Both the position numbers and the translations under genes were made by a program. From Rossellomorea aquimaris (GTDB lineage: Bacteria > Bacillota > Bacilli > Bacillales > Bacillaceae_B), in the NCBI RefSeq assembly GCF_020172085.1, contig NZ_JAIVAT010000007.1, positions 434,001 through 498,000 of the forward strand: a stretch of 64,000 nt of DNA, given 5' to 3'. Of this stretch, positions 7,481 through 15,475 are shown in pieces (the first letter of the stretch is position 1; every line of letters starts with the position of its first letter). The notes beneath the pieces are model-generated. The model searched no databases and had not been told where the DNA came from. It saw only the letters and a list, made by a program, of their open reading frames with translations.

Positions 7481-7851
7481 CCACAATGGTAGCGGGAATG
7501 AACGAACTCCACGAAGCGAAAAAAGACGTGGAAGCACTGAAACAGGATTACCCGGAGCTGAATGAACAGCTTGTTCACGTCACTAGCCTGACACGTCAAC
7601 TGCAGCTGAAGTACGGATATATGGGGTCATTACTCCGTGACAAAGAGCTGCCGGATTACGAACCACAGTTTGTACGGGACTCGATTCTCTCACTCTATCA
7701 GGAAGAAGTGCAGAAATTAAAAGAACACCCGAATATTGTACAATTGAAAGCGATTATGAAAAAACACAGACAAATCAGCGACTCGAAATTATTCTTATTG
7801 ATCCTTGGTGCGAAGCCGGAATTGTTGCAGGGGTCGACGATCATAAAGTAA
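7477..7851 (+). CDS. Hypothetical helical protein
   Basis: A 124-residue soluble, mostly helical protein. The start at 7477 overlaps the stop of the thioesterase by 4 bases and is served by GGGAGGGG. Charged heptad-like stretches (residues 8-60) suggest a coiled coil; no membrane segment or catalytic motif is seen. Coupling to the thioesterase suggests a related, perhaps accessory role, but I do not recognise the family. A terminator follows directly. Confidence 0.65.
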   Translation: MTTMVAGMNELHEAKKDVEALKQDYPELNEQLVHVTSLTRQLQLKYGYMGSLLRDKELPDYEPQFVRDSILSLYQEEVQKLKEHPNIVQLKAIMKKHRQISDSKLFLLILGAKPELLQGSTIIK

Positions 7852-7859
7852 TGGAGAGT

Positions 7860-7891
7860 AAAGCCGGAAGAGGGGAGTCTTCCGGCTTTTG
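7860..7891 (+). terminator. Terminator after the thioesterase operon
   Basis: Stem AAGCCGGAAG / CTTCCGGCTT with a loop of about 9 bases and a short T-run. Confidence 0.85.
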
Positions 7892-7910
7892 ATTATGGCC
7901 GTTGTTAGTA

Positions 7911-8012
7911 AGTGGCACAAGTTTCATGAAAGTGGCACGAGTTTGCCGTAAACTGGCACAAGTTAGGTTGAAAGTGGCACGAGTTTACCCGATAGTGGCA
8001 CAAGTTCGGGGC
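7911..8012 (+). repeat. About 20-bp-lattice array, TGGCAC family
   Basis: TGGCAC(A/G)AGTT recurs with TGGCAC at 7913, 7933, 7954, 7975 and 7996, spaced 20, 21, 21 and 21 bases. The first A/G alternates strictly (A, G, A, G, A). Unit ends are variable. It lies between two convergent genes. Confidence 0.8.
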
Positions 8013-8077
8013 TGACTTGGCTAAGGTTAGATATATATGACGCCGTTCAAGTCCCACCACAGTCTAAATATGACCGA

Positions 8078-9448
8078 TTACCTCCAAACCACCCCTTTTT
8101 TTCGCTCAATCATCATTTCTTGGATAGTCTCTGCCATAAGCGCAACCCCTTCTCCAATCATGCCATCCTCGACATGGGATACACTGAGCCGAAGCTCGTC
8201 TCGTCTCATGAAATTCTCAAGATACATGGATTCGGTACTCTGCACCAATACATGTTTCTCCTTTAAGCGTTGGATCAGCCCGTCGGTTCTCAACGGAGGT
8301 GGCAGTCTGACGGTTGAGTAGAATCCGGATGCAGGACAGGTATACATCGTCCCCTCGGGCATGAAAGTTTGATACGCCTCACGAAGCACCTCCCCCTTTT
8401 TTCTGTACAGCGTCCGGATCTTTTCAATATGGGCAGCAAACATCCCGTTTTTTAGATAGATTTCCAAAGCTCCCTGTGTGATGACCGGCGTGTGGACGTC
8501 AGCGGCAAACTTCGCCCTTGTGAATTCTTCAATTAATTCGTGGGGCAGGACAGCAAGCCCGAGACGCAGACCGGGGAGAAGGGTTTTGGAAAAGCTCTTC
8601 GTATAAATGACCCTTCCATTCGGTTGTAAGGCAAACATGGGATCCTGCTTTAAATCAGGATCCAGGTCTCCCATATAATCATCCTCCACGATGTAAACAT
8701 CATAGCGTTCAGCGAGCTCGACGATTTTCCTTTTTTCTTCATTGGTATAGCTATGCCCAGTGGGATTATGAAACCGTGAGACTACGTAGAAGAATTTGAT
8801 GTCCCCTTTTTTAAAAATGGTCTCGAGCTCCTGGAGGAAAGGTCCGTCCCTCCCGATATCGATTCCTGTGCTGGGCTGGTGCTTTAATGATTCTATGAAA
8901 CTTGGATGAGCAGGCTGCTCGGTCAAGATGGTCCGTTTCCCATTCGGGAATGCGAGGCGGATCAACAGGTGGAGGGCCTGCTGTGATCCTGTTGTCACCG
9001 CGATTCGTTCCGGTGTCGTGAACACCTGGAGGTCACGCAGGTGCCGGGCGAGTTCTTCACGGAGGGAGAATAGCCCGAGAAGTTCGGAGTAGGTGAACAT
9101 ATCCTCTTTGTACCGGTCTATGGCCTGATTCATGCAGTGCTTATAATCCAGGTAGGGCATGGCATGCTTATCGGGACCGGCAGATAAGAAGTCATAGACG
9201 GGTCCTTCACAACCGCGTTGTTTTTTATATGGAAAATCTTCTACCAGATAATAGCCGCTTTTTCTAACCGCATAGATCTTATGGCTGAACTCCAATTCTT
9301 TATATGCTTTGATTACGGTATTCAAGCTGCAGGAGAACGTATCGGCAAGGGATCTGATCGACGGCAGGCGGCTTCCGGGCTTGAGTTCTCCAGACTCGGC
9401 CAGCTCCTCGATGTGATGGATGATTTCTTCAAATTTGGCACGGGACAT
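8078..9448 (-). CDS. MocR/PdxR-type regulator (GntR HTH plus aminotransferase fold)
   Basis: A 456-residue fusion. Residues 1-75 are a GntR winged helix (GSRLPSIRSLADTFSCSLNTVIKAYKELE); residues 100-445 are a fold-type I PLP-dependent aminotransferase domain with the PLP-lysine motif YTKSFSKTLLPGLRLG and VEDDYMGDLD binding the cofactor. MocR proteins use PLP-amino-acid adducts as signals and often control a divergently transcribed neighbour. Here the divergent gene is a class D beta-lactamase, which is unusual. The start is supported by GGGAGG. A nearby palindrome at 9465 may be its operator. Confidence 0.85.
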   Translation of the reverse strand: MSRAKFEEIIHHIEELAESGELKPGSRLPSIRSLADTFSCSLNTVIKAYKELEFSHKIYAVRKSGYYLVEDFPYKKQRGCEGPVYDFLSAGPDKHAMPYLDYKHCMNQAIDRYKEDMFTYSELLGLFSLREELARHLRDLQVFTTPERIAVTTGSQQALHLLIRLAFPNGKRTILTEQPAHPSFIESLKHQPSTGIDIGRDGPFLQELETIFKKGDIKFFYVVSRFHNPTGHSYTNEEKRKIVELAERYDVYIVEDDYMGDLDPDLKQDPMFALQPNGRVIYTKSFSKTLLPGLRLGLAVLPHELIEEFTRAKFAADVHTPVITQGALEIYLKNGMFAAHIEKIRTLYRKKGEVLREAYQTFMPEGTMYTCPASGFYSTVRLPPPLRTDGLIQRLKEKHVLVQSTESMYLENFMRRDELRLSVSHVEDGMIGEGVALMAETIQEMMIERKKGVVWR

Positions 9449-9464
9449 CTTGTTTTCCTCCCAT

Positions 9465-9478
9465 CTGTATGGGTACAG
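9465..9478. promoter_or_regulatory. Palindrome in the MocR/beta-lactamase divergent region
   Basis: CTGTA-TGGG-TACAG, a perfect 5+5 inverted repeat just upstream of the MocR start. It is a candidate autoregulatory operator; no experimental consensus is known to me for this protein. Confidence 0.4.
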
Positions 9479-9494
9479 TCTGTGAAAAACGGCA

Positions 9495-9523
9495 TTGGGA
9501 CGTTCCTTTTCTGTCAGTATACT
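9495..9523 (+). promoter_or_regulatory. Sigma-A promoter of the beta-lactamase gene
   Basis: TTGGGA at 9495, a 17-base spacer and TATACT at 9518, about 70 bases before the start at 9592. This is a good match to TTGACA-17-TATAAT. Confidence 0.65.
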
Positions 9524-9591
9524 AGAAATCGAGAACGGGGGGCATGGACGATTGGCCTGTCATTCTAGTAAACCAAAAGGAGTGGAACCCA

Positions 9592-10374
9592 ATGAAACGA
9601 ATCGCTGCACTAGTTATGAGTTTGGTCCTGATTGTGATGGGAGGAACGTATGCAGACGCCAAGACCTCTATCCAGACGGACATCACCGACATGCTGAACG
9701 GGAAAGACGCGACAATCATCATCCGGAACCTGAAAACGGACAAGGAATTCATATACAACAAGGAGAGGAGCGAACGGAGATATACCCCGGAATCCACGTA
9801 TAAAGTGCCACATGCCCTGATTGGATTATCCACGGGAGCCGTAAGAGATGAATATGAGGTAAAGAGATGGGACGGAACAGTGAGGGAGTTTCCGGACTGG
9901 AATCGGGATCACACCCTTGCATCGGGCATGAGATACTCGGTAATTTGGTACTATCAGTCTATGGCCCGTGATATCGGAGAAGAGCGGATGCAGGAAAATC
10001 TGAAGTTGTTGAATTACGGGAATGAAGACCTTTCAGGAGGAATCGACTCCTTCTGGCTCGACAGCAGTTTGAAAATATCGGCGCGTGAACAGACCGACTT
10101 TTTCGAAGGGCTGGTTGAAGAAACTCTCCCCTATGACAAGCAGAAGATGAGAACGGTGAAGCGCATCATGATTAATGGGGGGGAGGATGGCTACACGTTG
10201 CATGGCAAGACCGGGACACGTTTATCTGACTTCGGCCTCGGCTGGTATACGGGGTATGTGGAAACCGATAAAGGAGACTGGGTATTTGCCGTTAACCTGG
10301 ACGGAAGCGGGACAGAAGCGAAGAATGTGACGGTGGCTGTGTTGGAGAAATTAAAAATCATTCCAAAAGAGTAA
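9592..10374 (+). CDS. Class D beta-lactamase, Bacillus chromosomal type
   Basis: A 260-residue exported serine beta-lactamase that hydrolyses beta-lactams. The start at 9592 follows AAAAGGAG. Residues 1-23 are a signal peptide ending at ADA. All class D motifs are present: STYK (Ser68 nucleophile, Lys71 to be carboxylated), SVI (Ser116), YGN (142-144), FWL with Trp155 and KTG (206-208). Chromosomal class D enzymes of this kind occur in Bacillus species, where they give intrinsic penicillin resistance. It is divergent from a MocR regulator and followed by a terminator. There is no mobile-element sequence beside it, so it looks native. Substrate range cannot be read from sequence. Confidence 0.9.
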   Translation: MKRIAALVMSLVLIVMGGTYADAKTSIQTDITDMLNGKDATIIIRNLKTDKEFIYNKERSERRYTPESTYKVPHALIGLSTGAVRDEYEVKRWDGTVREFPDWNRDHTLASGMRYSVIWYYQSMARDIGEERMQENLKLLNYGNEDLSGGIDSFWLDSSLKISAREQTDFFEGLVEETLPYDKQKMRTVKRIMINGGEDGYTLHGKTGTRLSDFGLGWYTGYVETDKGDWVFAVNLDGSGTEAKNVTVAVLEKLKIIPKE

Positions 10375-10379
10375 AAGGG

Positions 10380-10413
10380 AAAGAGCTTACCTGTGTGGGT
10401 GAGCTCTTTATTG
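10380..10413 (+). terminator. Terminator after the beta-lactamase gene
   Basis: Stem AAAGAGCTTACC / GGGTGAGCTCTTT, one mismatch, ending TTTATT. Confidence 0.8.
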
Positions 10414-10630
10414 TGTGAACTGGAAAGAATTCTTGAATAAATATATCTTAAGCGTTAAAGGGGTAATCAGTCCCCAGCAGTCCTATATGTTCCACTCTGG
10501 TTAACATATTATCCTGTATCAAGGCCAAAAAATCACTTTTTAAGCTTCAATCATTATCGTAAAAAAAGATTGAGAAAGATTTCAATATTTGAAATAATTA
10601 GGAAAAACAGAAGAAGGGGATGAGAAAGAC

Positions 10631-10738
10631 ATGGTCTATCTTGTAAACGGCATCTTCGACATCCTGAGTGGGGTCGGCATCGTCTTTTTAATTTTGATCT
10701 CCTTTTTGATTTTTACGGTTTTAAGAAAGGGAAAATAG
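10631..10738 (+). CDS. 35-residue single-helix membrane protein
   Basis: A short reading frame from 10631 with a moderately good purine-rich site (AGAAGGGGATGAG) upstream. The product MVYLVNGIFDILSGVGIVFL continues into a hydrophobic helix ending RKGK, a typical positive-inside small membrane protein. It is the first member of a string of small membrane-protein genes running to 12201. Function unknown. Confidence 0.5.
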   Translation: MVYLVNGIFDILSGVGIVFLILISFLIFTVLRKGK

Positions 10739-10757
10739 GGTTCTGGAGGAGCATTAT

Positions 10758-10970
10758 ATGAAATTGAAAAAGAATTGGCTTATGATTTTTCAAATGATTG
10801 GTGTGGCAGGTTGTGTATTAGGGATTTTCCAATTTAAACTCGGATTCTTCATTGCTTTTCTCTGTACGGGTCTTTTTTTTATGCTGGATCATGCAAAGAA
10901 CGTGAAAAGTCTTGGCATGGTAACCGGGATTATCGCTTTTTGCTATTCTTTTTACTCCCTGACGCTTTAG
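10758..10970 (+). CDS. Small two- to three-helix membrane protein
   Basis: A 70-residue protein starting at 10758 behind CTGGAGGAG. After a basic MKLKKN it is nearly all hydrophobic, with helices at about 8-25, 27-43 and 52-68. It lies 19 bases after the preceding small gene and 3 bases before the next one. I do not recognise the family. Confidence 0.65.
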   Translation: MKLKKNWLMIFQMIGVAGCVLGIFQFKLGFFIAFLCTGLFFMLDHAKNVKSLGMVTGIIAFCYSFYSLTL

Positions 10971-10973
10971 GCC

Positions 10974-11186
10974 ATGATGAAACGATTGGTGGAAAGGCTC
11001 ATATATCTTGTCTTCACGCTGTTTATCTTCATCGTGTTATGGAAGGGAATGGCATTTTTATGGGAGGAGTTCGTGCCGTGGAACTTTAAAACCGATATGA
11101 CGATGTTGTTTATTGTGACGCCTATTCTTATGGGGTTGTCCTTTATCTTATCAAGTCTTGCTTTTCAATACACAAAAGACTCATGA
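10974..11186 (+). CDS. Small two-helix membrane protein
   Basis: A 70-residue protein (MMKRLVERLIYLVF at the start) with helices at about 8-28 and 43-63. No clear ribosome binding site precedes it, but only 3 bases separate it from the upstream stop, so translation is probably coupled. The end overlaps an ATGA with the following acetyltransferase frame. Function unknown. Confidence 0.6.
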   Translation: MMKRLVERLIYLVFTLFIFIVLWKGMAFLWEEFVPWNFKTDMTMLFIVTPILMGLSFILSSLAFQYTKDS

Positions 11187-11200
11187 GGAGAGATGCATGG

Positions 11201-11641
11201 ATGAACGCAGACATTATTCCCTTTAGCCGGCAGTATGCTGAAGAAACCGTAGCCATGTGGCGGGAAAGTAAAGAACGGGCCATTGGCCAAAAGGAAATAC
11301 ATAGCGTGGACAGTCACATTTATTTTTTAACTCATATCCTGCCGGAGGAATGTGAAATCCATTTGGCTCTGCTCGATGGAAAAGTAGTCGGGATCGTCGC
11401 ATATAATGATACGGAAATCAATCAGCTTTACATTCACTGTCATTATCAAGGATTGGGGATCGGGCAGATGTTACTGGATCAAGCGAAAGCGAAGTCCAGC
11501 GGGCGTTTGACTCTTTACACTTTTGAAGTAAACCTAAACGCACAGAGGTTTTATGAAAAGAACGGATTTGCGGTGGTCGGCAGGGGGCATGAGAATGAAG
11601 AAAATCTGCCGGATATTCAATATGAATGGAGGGCGAAATGA
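11201..11641 (+). CDS. GNAT family N-acetyltransferase
   Basis: A 146-residue enzyme transferring an acetyl group from acetyl-CoA. I prefer the ATG at 11201, placed 8 bases after GAGGAGAG, over the ATG at 11183. The acetyl-CoA loop is YQGLGIGQMLLDQA (about 82-95) and the C-terminal GNAT strand/helix is FEVNLNAQRFYEKNGF. The substrate is not predictable. It is embedded in a run of small membrane-protein genes, and its stop overlaps the next start by 4 bases. Confidence 0.8.
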   Translation: MNADIIPFSRQYAEETVAMWRESKERAIGQKEIHSVDSHIYFLTHILPEECEIHLALLDGKVVGIVAYNDTEINQLYIHCHYQGLGIGQMLLDQAKAKSSGRLTLYTFEVNLNAQRFYEKNGFAVVGRGHENEENLPDIQYEWRAK

Positions 11642-11898
11642 GAAAATATTTAGGTCTCCTATCCATATTCATTTTATTGGTCACGTTCTTGATCTTACAA
11701 TCCCTCGTAGGAAAACAGATCGGACATCTATGGGTGTGGATCATCGCAATAGGGTTTGCCGGTGCAGCCTTTGCATCTTGGTATAGTGCACCTGGTTTTT
11801 GGAGGAAGGCATCGGCCGTGATTCTGGTGGTGCTTCCAGTTGGGTTCATCCTTTTTATTGTGTTGTTTATGGTTGCGTTGATGGGGAGCGGATTCTAA
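11638..11898 (+). CDS. Three-helix membrane protein, hypothetical
   Basis: An 86-residue protein beginning MRKYLGLLSIF, with helices at about 5-23, 30-50 and 58-82. The start at 11638 overlaps the acetyltransferase stop (ATGA) and has GGAGGG close upstream; an in-frame ATG at 11626 is possible but less well placed. Function unknown. Confidence 0.6.
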   Translation: MRKYLGLLSIFILLVTFLILQSLVGKQIGHLWVWIIAIGFAGAAFASWYSAPGFWRKASAVILVVLPVGFILFIVLFMVALMGSGF

Positions 11899-11923
11899 AG
11901 TGACCATCATGAAGGAGGGACAC

Positions 11924-12112
11924 ATGATGAGGCATACAAATGAAAAGCGTAAGCGGATTCAAAGGTTATATCGAAAACGAAAACAGGAGGGTTCTTCCAA
12001 CAAAACCTGGAACCTGATCCTGATTCTGTGTCTCATCCCGGTCTTGATCCTCCTTGTAACGAGCGCTCTGTTCGATCTGGGGGTTCATTTGCCGGAGTTT
12101 TTTGGAAGATAG
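11924..12112 (+). CDS. Small basic single-helix membrane protein
   Basis: A 62-residue protein preceded by AAGGAGGG; 11924 or the adjacent ATG at 11927 can be the start. The N-terminal half is very basic (EKRKRIQRLYRKRKQEG), followed by one helix at about 29-48 and a short outside tail. The charge pattern predicts a cytoplasmic N-terminus that could touch nucleic acid or lipid headgroups. Function unknown. Confidence 0.6.
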   Translation: MMRHTNEKRKRIQRLYRKRKQEGSSNKTWNLILILCLIPVLILLVTSALFDLGVHLPEFFGR

Positions 12113-12123
12113 GGTGTGTCGAG

Positions 12124-12201
12124 ATGAAACAATTATGGGTTGGGTTAACATGCTTAGTGGTCAGTGCGATTTTATATGGTGGAATACGGATGCCGGAGTG
12201 A
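12124..12201 (+). CDS. Possible 25-residue membrane peptide
   Basis: MKQLWVGLTCLVVSAILYGG followed by IRMPE: one hydrophobic helix behind a lysine. It begins 11 bases after the preceding stop and is followed by a terminator, which favours it being the last gene of the unit. The ribosome binding site is weak (GTCGAG), so it remains tentative. Confidence 0.35.
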   Translation: MKQLWVGLTCLVVSAILYGGIRMPE

Positions 12202-12216
12202 AAGGGTGAATGAGAG

Positions 12217-12247
12217 AAGAGGACTTCTTGGGAAGTCCTCTTTTATA
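12217..12247. terminator. Terminator between convergent genes
   Basis: Perfect stem GAGGACTTC / GAAGTCCTC with a short loop, T-rich on the plus side and A-rich on the left. It serves the small-protein operon and possibly also the MFS gene on the minus strand. Confidence 0.85.
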
Positions 12248-13436
12248 TTGTTCCCGGGAGCTTTCTTCTCCCGAGCCTCATGGATATCCCAATGGAAATT
12301 AGGGAGAGGAGCACGATCATCCACACGACACCCGGCCAGTTCCATTGATGATAGAAGCTTCCGCTGACGGTACCGCCGATACTTGAGCCTGCGTAGTAGG
12401 CGGATAAATAAAGTGCCGAAGCCTGTGCTTTGTCGTGGACGGCGAGGCGTCCGACCCAGCTGCTTGCAATCGAGTGGCCGGCGAAAAAACCGTACGTGAA
12501 GACGGAAATCCCGATAATTTTTATCAAAAGGTTTGGATGCAAGGTTGTCACGACGCCTGCTAGCATGATAACCAGGGATAAAGGCAGGATTCTCTTTTTT
12601 CCATACTGATCCGCCAGCATCCCCATCCAGGTCGAGCTGAACGTGCCGACGATATAGACGATGAAGATGAAACCGACGACGGTTTGGCTGAGAGAGTAGG
12701 GCGGTGCAATCAGCTCGAATCCGATGTAATTGTAGAGGGAGACGAATCCGCCCATCAACAGAAATCCGATTGTGAAGAGAAACGCGAGCCCAGGTACCTT
12801 GAACTGACTGAACAGGGAACCTGCCAATGATTTCAGTTTGAAGGTCTGGGGTTTGAAATGCTTTGATGTGGGAAGCAGGGCCATGAAAATAATGCTCGAA
12901 AGCAGGCTGATGATCCCCACTCCCATCAGTGCGACGTGCCAGCTGAAATAATCGGTGAGGACACCGCTGATGATTCGTCCCGACATTCCGCCGATGGAGT
13001 TTCCGCTGATGTATAGTCCCATCGCCATCCCGAGACTCTTCGCTTCAATTTCCTCTCCTAAATATGCCATAGCAACAGCTGGTAGTCCTGCAAGCGTGAT
13101 CCCCTGTAGAATGCGTCCGGCTACAAGCGTGTGAAACCCCGTGGCGAATCCCGTACAGATGGCAAGGATCGAAGACGCTAGTAAAGAGAAGGTCATCACG
13201 GATTTCCGTCCGTACACATCCGATAGCGATCCCGCAATTAATAAACTGATGGCGAGGGCGATGGTGGTGGAAGACTGGCTAAGACTAGAAGTTGCAGGTG
13301 AAACATCGAACTCACGAGCAATTTCCGGAAGCAGAGGCTGCGTCCCCCACAGGATGGCAAAAGTGCTGAACCCGCCAGCAAACAACGCGAGATTGGCATT
13401 CTTAAAGGTTGATGTTCCCCGCTTGATGTATTCCAT
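12243..13436 (-). CDS. MFS transporter, YnfM-like
   Basis: A 397-residue, 12-helix major facilitator. The A-motif GSLSDVYGRKSVM (about 69-81) between helices 2 and 3 and its half-repeat GMLADQYGKKRIL (about 275-287) are clear. The N-terminal LFAGGFSTFAILWGTQPLLPEIAREFDVSP is typical of the YnfM/YdhP drug or sugar efflux group. The substrate is unknown. The start is supported by AAAGGGGA. Single gene, converging on the small-protein operon. Confidence 0.8.
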   Translation of the reverse strand: MEYIKRGTSTFKNANLALFAGGFSTFAILWGTQPLLPEIAREFDVSPATSSLSQSSTTIALAISLLIAGSLSDVYGRKSVMTFSLLASSILAICTGFATGFHTLVAGRILQGITLAGLPAVAMAYLGEEIEAKSLGMAMGLYISGNSIGGMSGRIISGVLTDYFSWHVALMGVGIISLLSSIIFMALLPTSKHFKPQTFKLKSLAGSLFSQFKVPGLAFLFTIGFLLMGGFVSLYNYIGFELIAPPYSLSQTVVGFIFIVYIVGTFSSTWMGMLADQYGKKRILPLSLVIMLAGVVTTLHPNLLIKIIGISVFTYGFFAGHSIASSWVGRLAVHDKAQASALYLSAYYAGSSIGGTVSGSFYHQWNWPGVVWMIVLLSLISIGISMRLGRRKLPGTI

Positions 13437-13557
13437 ATAGCAAGTCCCCTTTAATCGATTCTTGTACCCCCATCATACACCTCCCCGGAAAGCACTTCTA
13501 TTCAGTTGCTTGTTGAGTGTAAATTAAATTACAAAAATGTTAAAAGAACCCAAATCT

Positions 13558-13582
13558 GTTTATTTTTAAAATCACGAGGTAT
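13558..13582 (+). promoter_or_regulatory. Sigma-B promoter of the gsiB-like gene
   Basis: GTTTAT at 13558 and AGGTAT at 13577, separated by 13 bases, against the sigma-B consensus GTTTAA-N12-15-GGGTAT (5 of 6 in each box). It lies 58 bases before the start, as expected for a general stress gene. Confidence 0.7.
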
Positions 13583-13639
13583 ATAACCAATGTACAATCG
13601 TACAACACCATTTTACTAAACTTAAGGAGGATTTTATTT

Positions 13640-13864
13640 ATGTCTAACAGTAACAATAACGGAAACAAAATGAGTTACGAAGAAGCTGGCCGCAAAGGCG
13701 GAGAACAAACAGCGAAAAATCACGACAAAGAATTCTACCAAGAGATCGGTGAAAAAGGTGGAGAAGCAACTTCAGAGAATCATAACAAGAAATTCTATCA
13801 GGAAATCGGGGCAAAAGGCGGACAATCCAGTAATTCAGGCGGATCGAATAACTCAAACAATTAA
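13640..13864 (+). CDS. gsiB: GsiB-like general stress protein (KGG repeats)
   Basis: A 74-residue hydrophilic protein of tandem 20-residue repeats: YEEAGRKGGEQTAKNHD, FYQEIGEKGGEATSENHN, FYQEIGAKGGQSS, then a Ser/Asn/Gly tail. These KGG repeats define the stress-induced GsiB family, glycine-rich hydrophilic proteins like plant LEA proteins thought to protect cells under desiccation, salt or heat. B. subtilis GsiB has five repeats; this one has about three. AAGGAGG precedes the start and a sigma-B promoter lies upstream. A terminator follows. Confidence 0.85.
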   Translation: MSNSNNNGNKMSYEEAGRKGGEQTAKNHDKEFYQEIGEKGGEATSENHNKKFYQEIGAKGGQSSNSGGSNNSNN

Positions 13865-13897
13865 ATCTAGCAGCCGGATCGTTTCGGGAATAAATGT

Positions 13898-13931
13898 AGA
13901 CCTGTCAGGGATTGATGACAGGTCTTTTGTT
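13898..13931 (+). terminator. Terminator after gsiB
   Basis: Perfect stem AGACCTGTCA / TGACAGGTCT with an 8-base loop and TTTGTTTG. Confidence 0.9.
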
Positions 13932-14045
13932 TGTTTTTATATATCATTTCAAAAAAAAACGCTTGGAAATAATCTCTATTAAGTGTAAAATTACACTAAT
14001 GAACTGTGCGTCAAACGTACAAATGGATTGGAATGGGGGAGTCCA

Positions 14046-14423
14046 ATGAAGAAGATTCTATTTTCCTTTATGTGTGTACTGCTTATGAATCTATGTATAT
14101 TTGTTTTCACTGACATCCTTAGCAATACTTTGTCGTGGAAAACGATCCTTATTGCTGCTGTTGGATCAGTGCTGCTGAATGGGCTTTTCGTTTCGATCTG
14201 GTATCATCAAGGAAATTTTTATAAAAGGGGACTGTACCCGATGGTATTTTATCAGGTCTTCTTTCTGCTCGTGATCGGAATCGTGGTCATCGCATCCTCC
14301 GATAAACAGTATATAGTGGATGCCTGGGATGGACTGTCTCCTTATGCGATGTTAGTGCTTGTTTCAATGATTCATGGATTAGTGCTGTTGGTGATGGTGA
14401 AGTGGAATAGGAAATTCGTGTAA
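14046..14423 (+). CDS. Four-helix membrane protein, hypothetical
   Basis: A 125-residue protein starting at 14046 behind GGGGGAG. Hydrophobic segments lie at about 4-24, 32-52, 67-88 and 100-119, with a basic C-terminus (KWNRKFV). The compact four-helix layout is common in small Bacillus membrane proteins of unknown function. No motif is recognised. Confidence 0.65.
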   Translation: MKKILFSFMCVLLMNLCIFVFTDILSNTLSWKTILIAAVGSVLLNGLFVSIWYHQGNFYKRGLYPMVFYQVFFLLVIGIVVIASSDKQYIVDAWDGLSPYAMLVLVSMIHGLVLLVMVKWNRKFV

Positions 14424-14501
14424 TTTTAATTGAGGATAATCACAATATATGGTAAAGTTATAATGTGAAAATGTTCACAATCTCATTGGGAGGTTGCTTC
14501 C

Positions 14502-15395
14502 ATGAATAAAATCAAACCGGCACTTTACACGAGTCTGATTCTCTCTACATTCATGATGATCATAAGTATTACGGACGGCGGGCTCTGGATTTTTCCAATT
14601 GTCCTGATCTATTCCCTGGCAGGAAACATGGCATATGGTATTCCCGTATCTCTTCTTTCTGATTGCTTGACGAAAAGGATGTCGAAGGGGCGGATGTTGG
14701 CTGCTGGCTTTATCCACGCGTTCTTTGGGGGCGTTACATATTTTGTCATCGACGGGTTTGCCTGGTTTGGGGTCATCTGTGCGGTGATCTTTTTCTTCAT
14801 TGATGAATGGTTGAAAAGGAAGGATTCGTCGGGGGTTGATCGTGACAACAAGCGATTTTATCTGCAATTATTGAGTGTTATTTTCTTATTGGCAGTCGTG
14901 ATTGTGGCTGTGAATTGGATACCTGGTATGGATAGGGAAGAGGGAATCAAGTCTCAGTATCTGATCCCCGAAGGTTTTGAGGGGACGGTTGTCATCCTCT
15001 ATGGGATAGAGAATCGTCCTGCCCTTGAAGAGGTGGGAGATTTCTCCGTGGTCCCTGTAGAAATCGAGAGTTTACCCACGCTCATGCGTACGGATATTGA
15101 ACGGTACGGGCTTTATCAAACATCTACTCAGAACCAAATTCTTCAAATCAGTCAAAATCAATATTACTATGTGGATGAAGAAGGAAATCGAACGCTTCTT
15201 GAAGATGACTGCATATACCATAGCGGGGGTGGAGCAGTGACTAGTTCCGATGGAGAAGAGAGAGTATTTGATGAATTCCAGGTGACGAATTCTGCATGTG
15301 GTGAAGAATTTTCCTCACACGGGTATGAAAGATACTCTGCACAGGGACGAGAAATCGGTAAATACTTAGATGAGAATGGAAGCTTGACTGAATAA
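14502..15395 (+). CDS. Membrane protein with C-terminal DUF6843-like domain
   Basis: A 297-residue protein. Residues 1-105 hold four helices, residues 125-142 a fifth. The remainder is an extracytoplasmic or peripheral domain beginning QYLIPEGFEGTVVILYGI, the opening I associate with DUF6843, with three cysteines (in DDCIY and SACGEE). The function of that domain is unknown. The start at 14502 follows TGGGAGG. Terminator directly after the stop. Confidence 0.65.
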   Translation: MNKIKPALYTSLILSTFMMIISITDGGLWIFPIVLIYSLAGNMAYGIPVSLLSDCLTKRMSKGRMLAAGFIHAFFGGVTYFVIDGFAWFGVICAVIFFFIDEWLKRKDSSGVDRDNKRFYLQLLSVIFLLAVVIVAVNWIPGMDREEGIKSQYLIPEGFEGTVVILYGIENRPALEEVGDFSVVPVEIESLPTLMRTDIERYGLYQTSTQNQILQISQNQYYYVDEEGNRTLLEDDCIYHSGGGAVTSSDGEERVFDEFQVTNSACGEEFSSHGYERYSAQGREIGKYLDENGSLTE

Positions 15396-15411
15396 GTCAG
15401 GCTTCTTTTTT
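15380..15411 (+). terminator. Terminator after the DUF6843-like gene
   Basis: AAGCTTGACT / AAGTCAGGCTT stem with one mismatch, followed by CTTTTTTA. Confidence 0.8.
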
Positions 15412-15475
15412 ATGGGGATTGAGATTGAGAGTGTGATTTGAAATAATTGGTAGTAACGAAGTTTAGGAGGTTATC

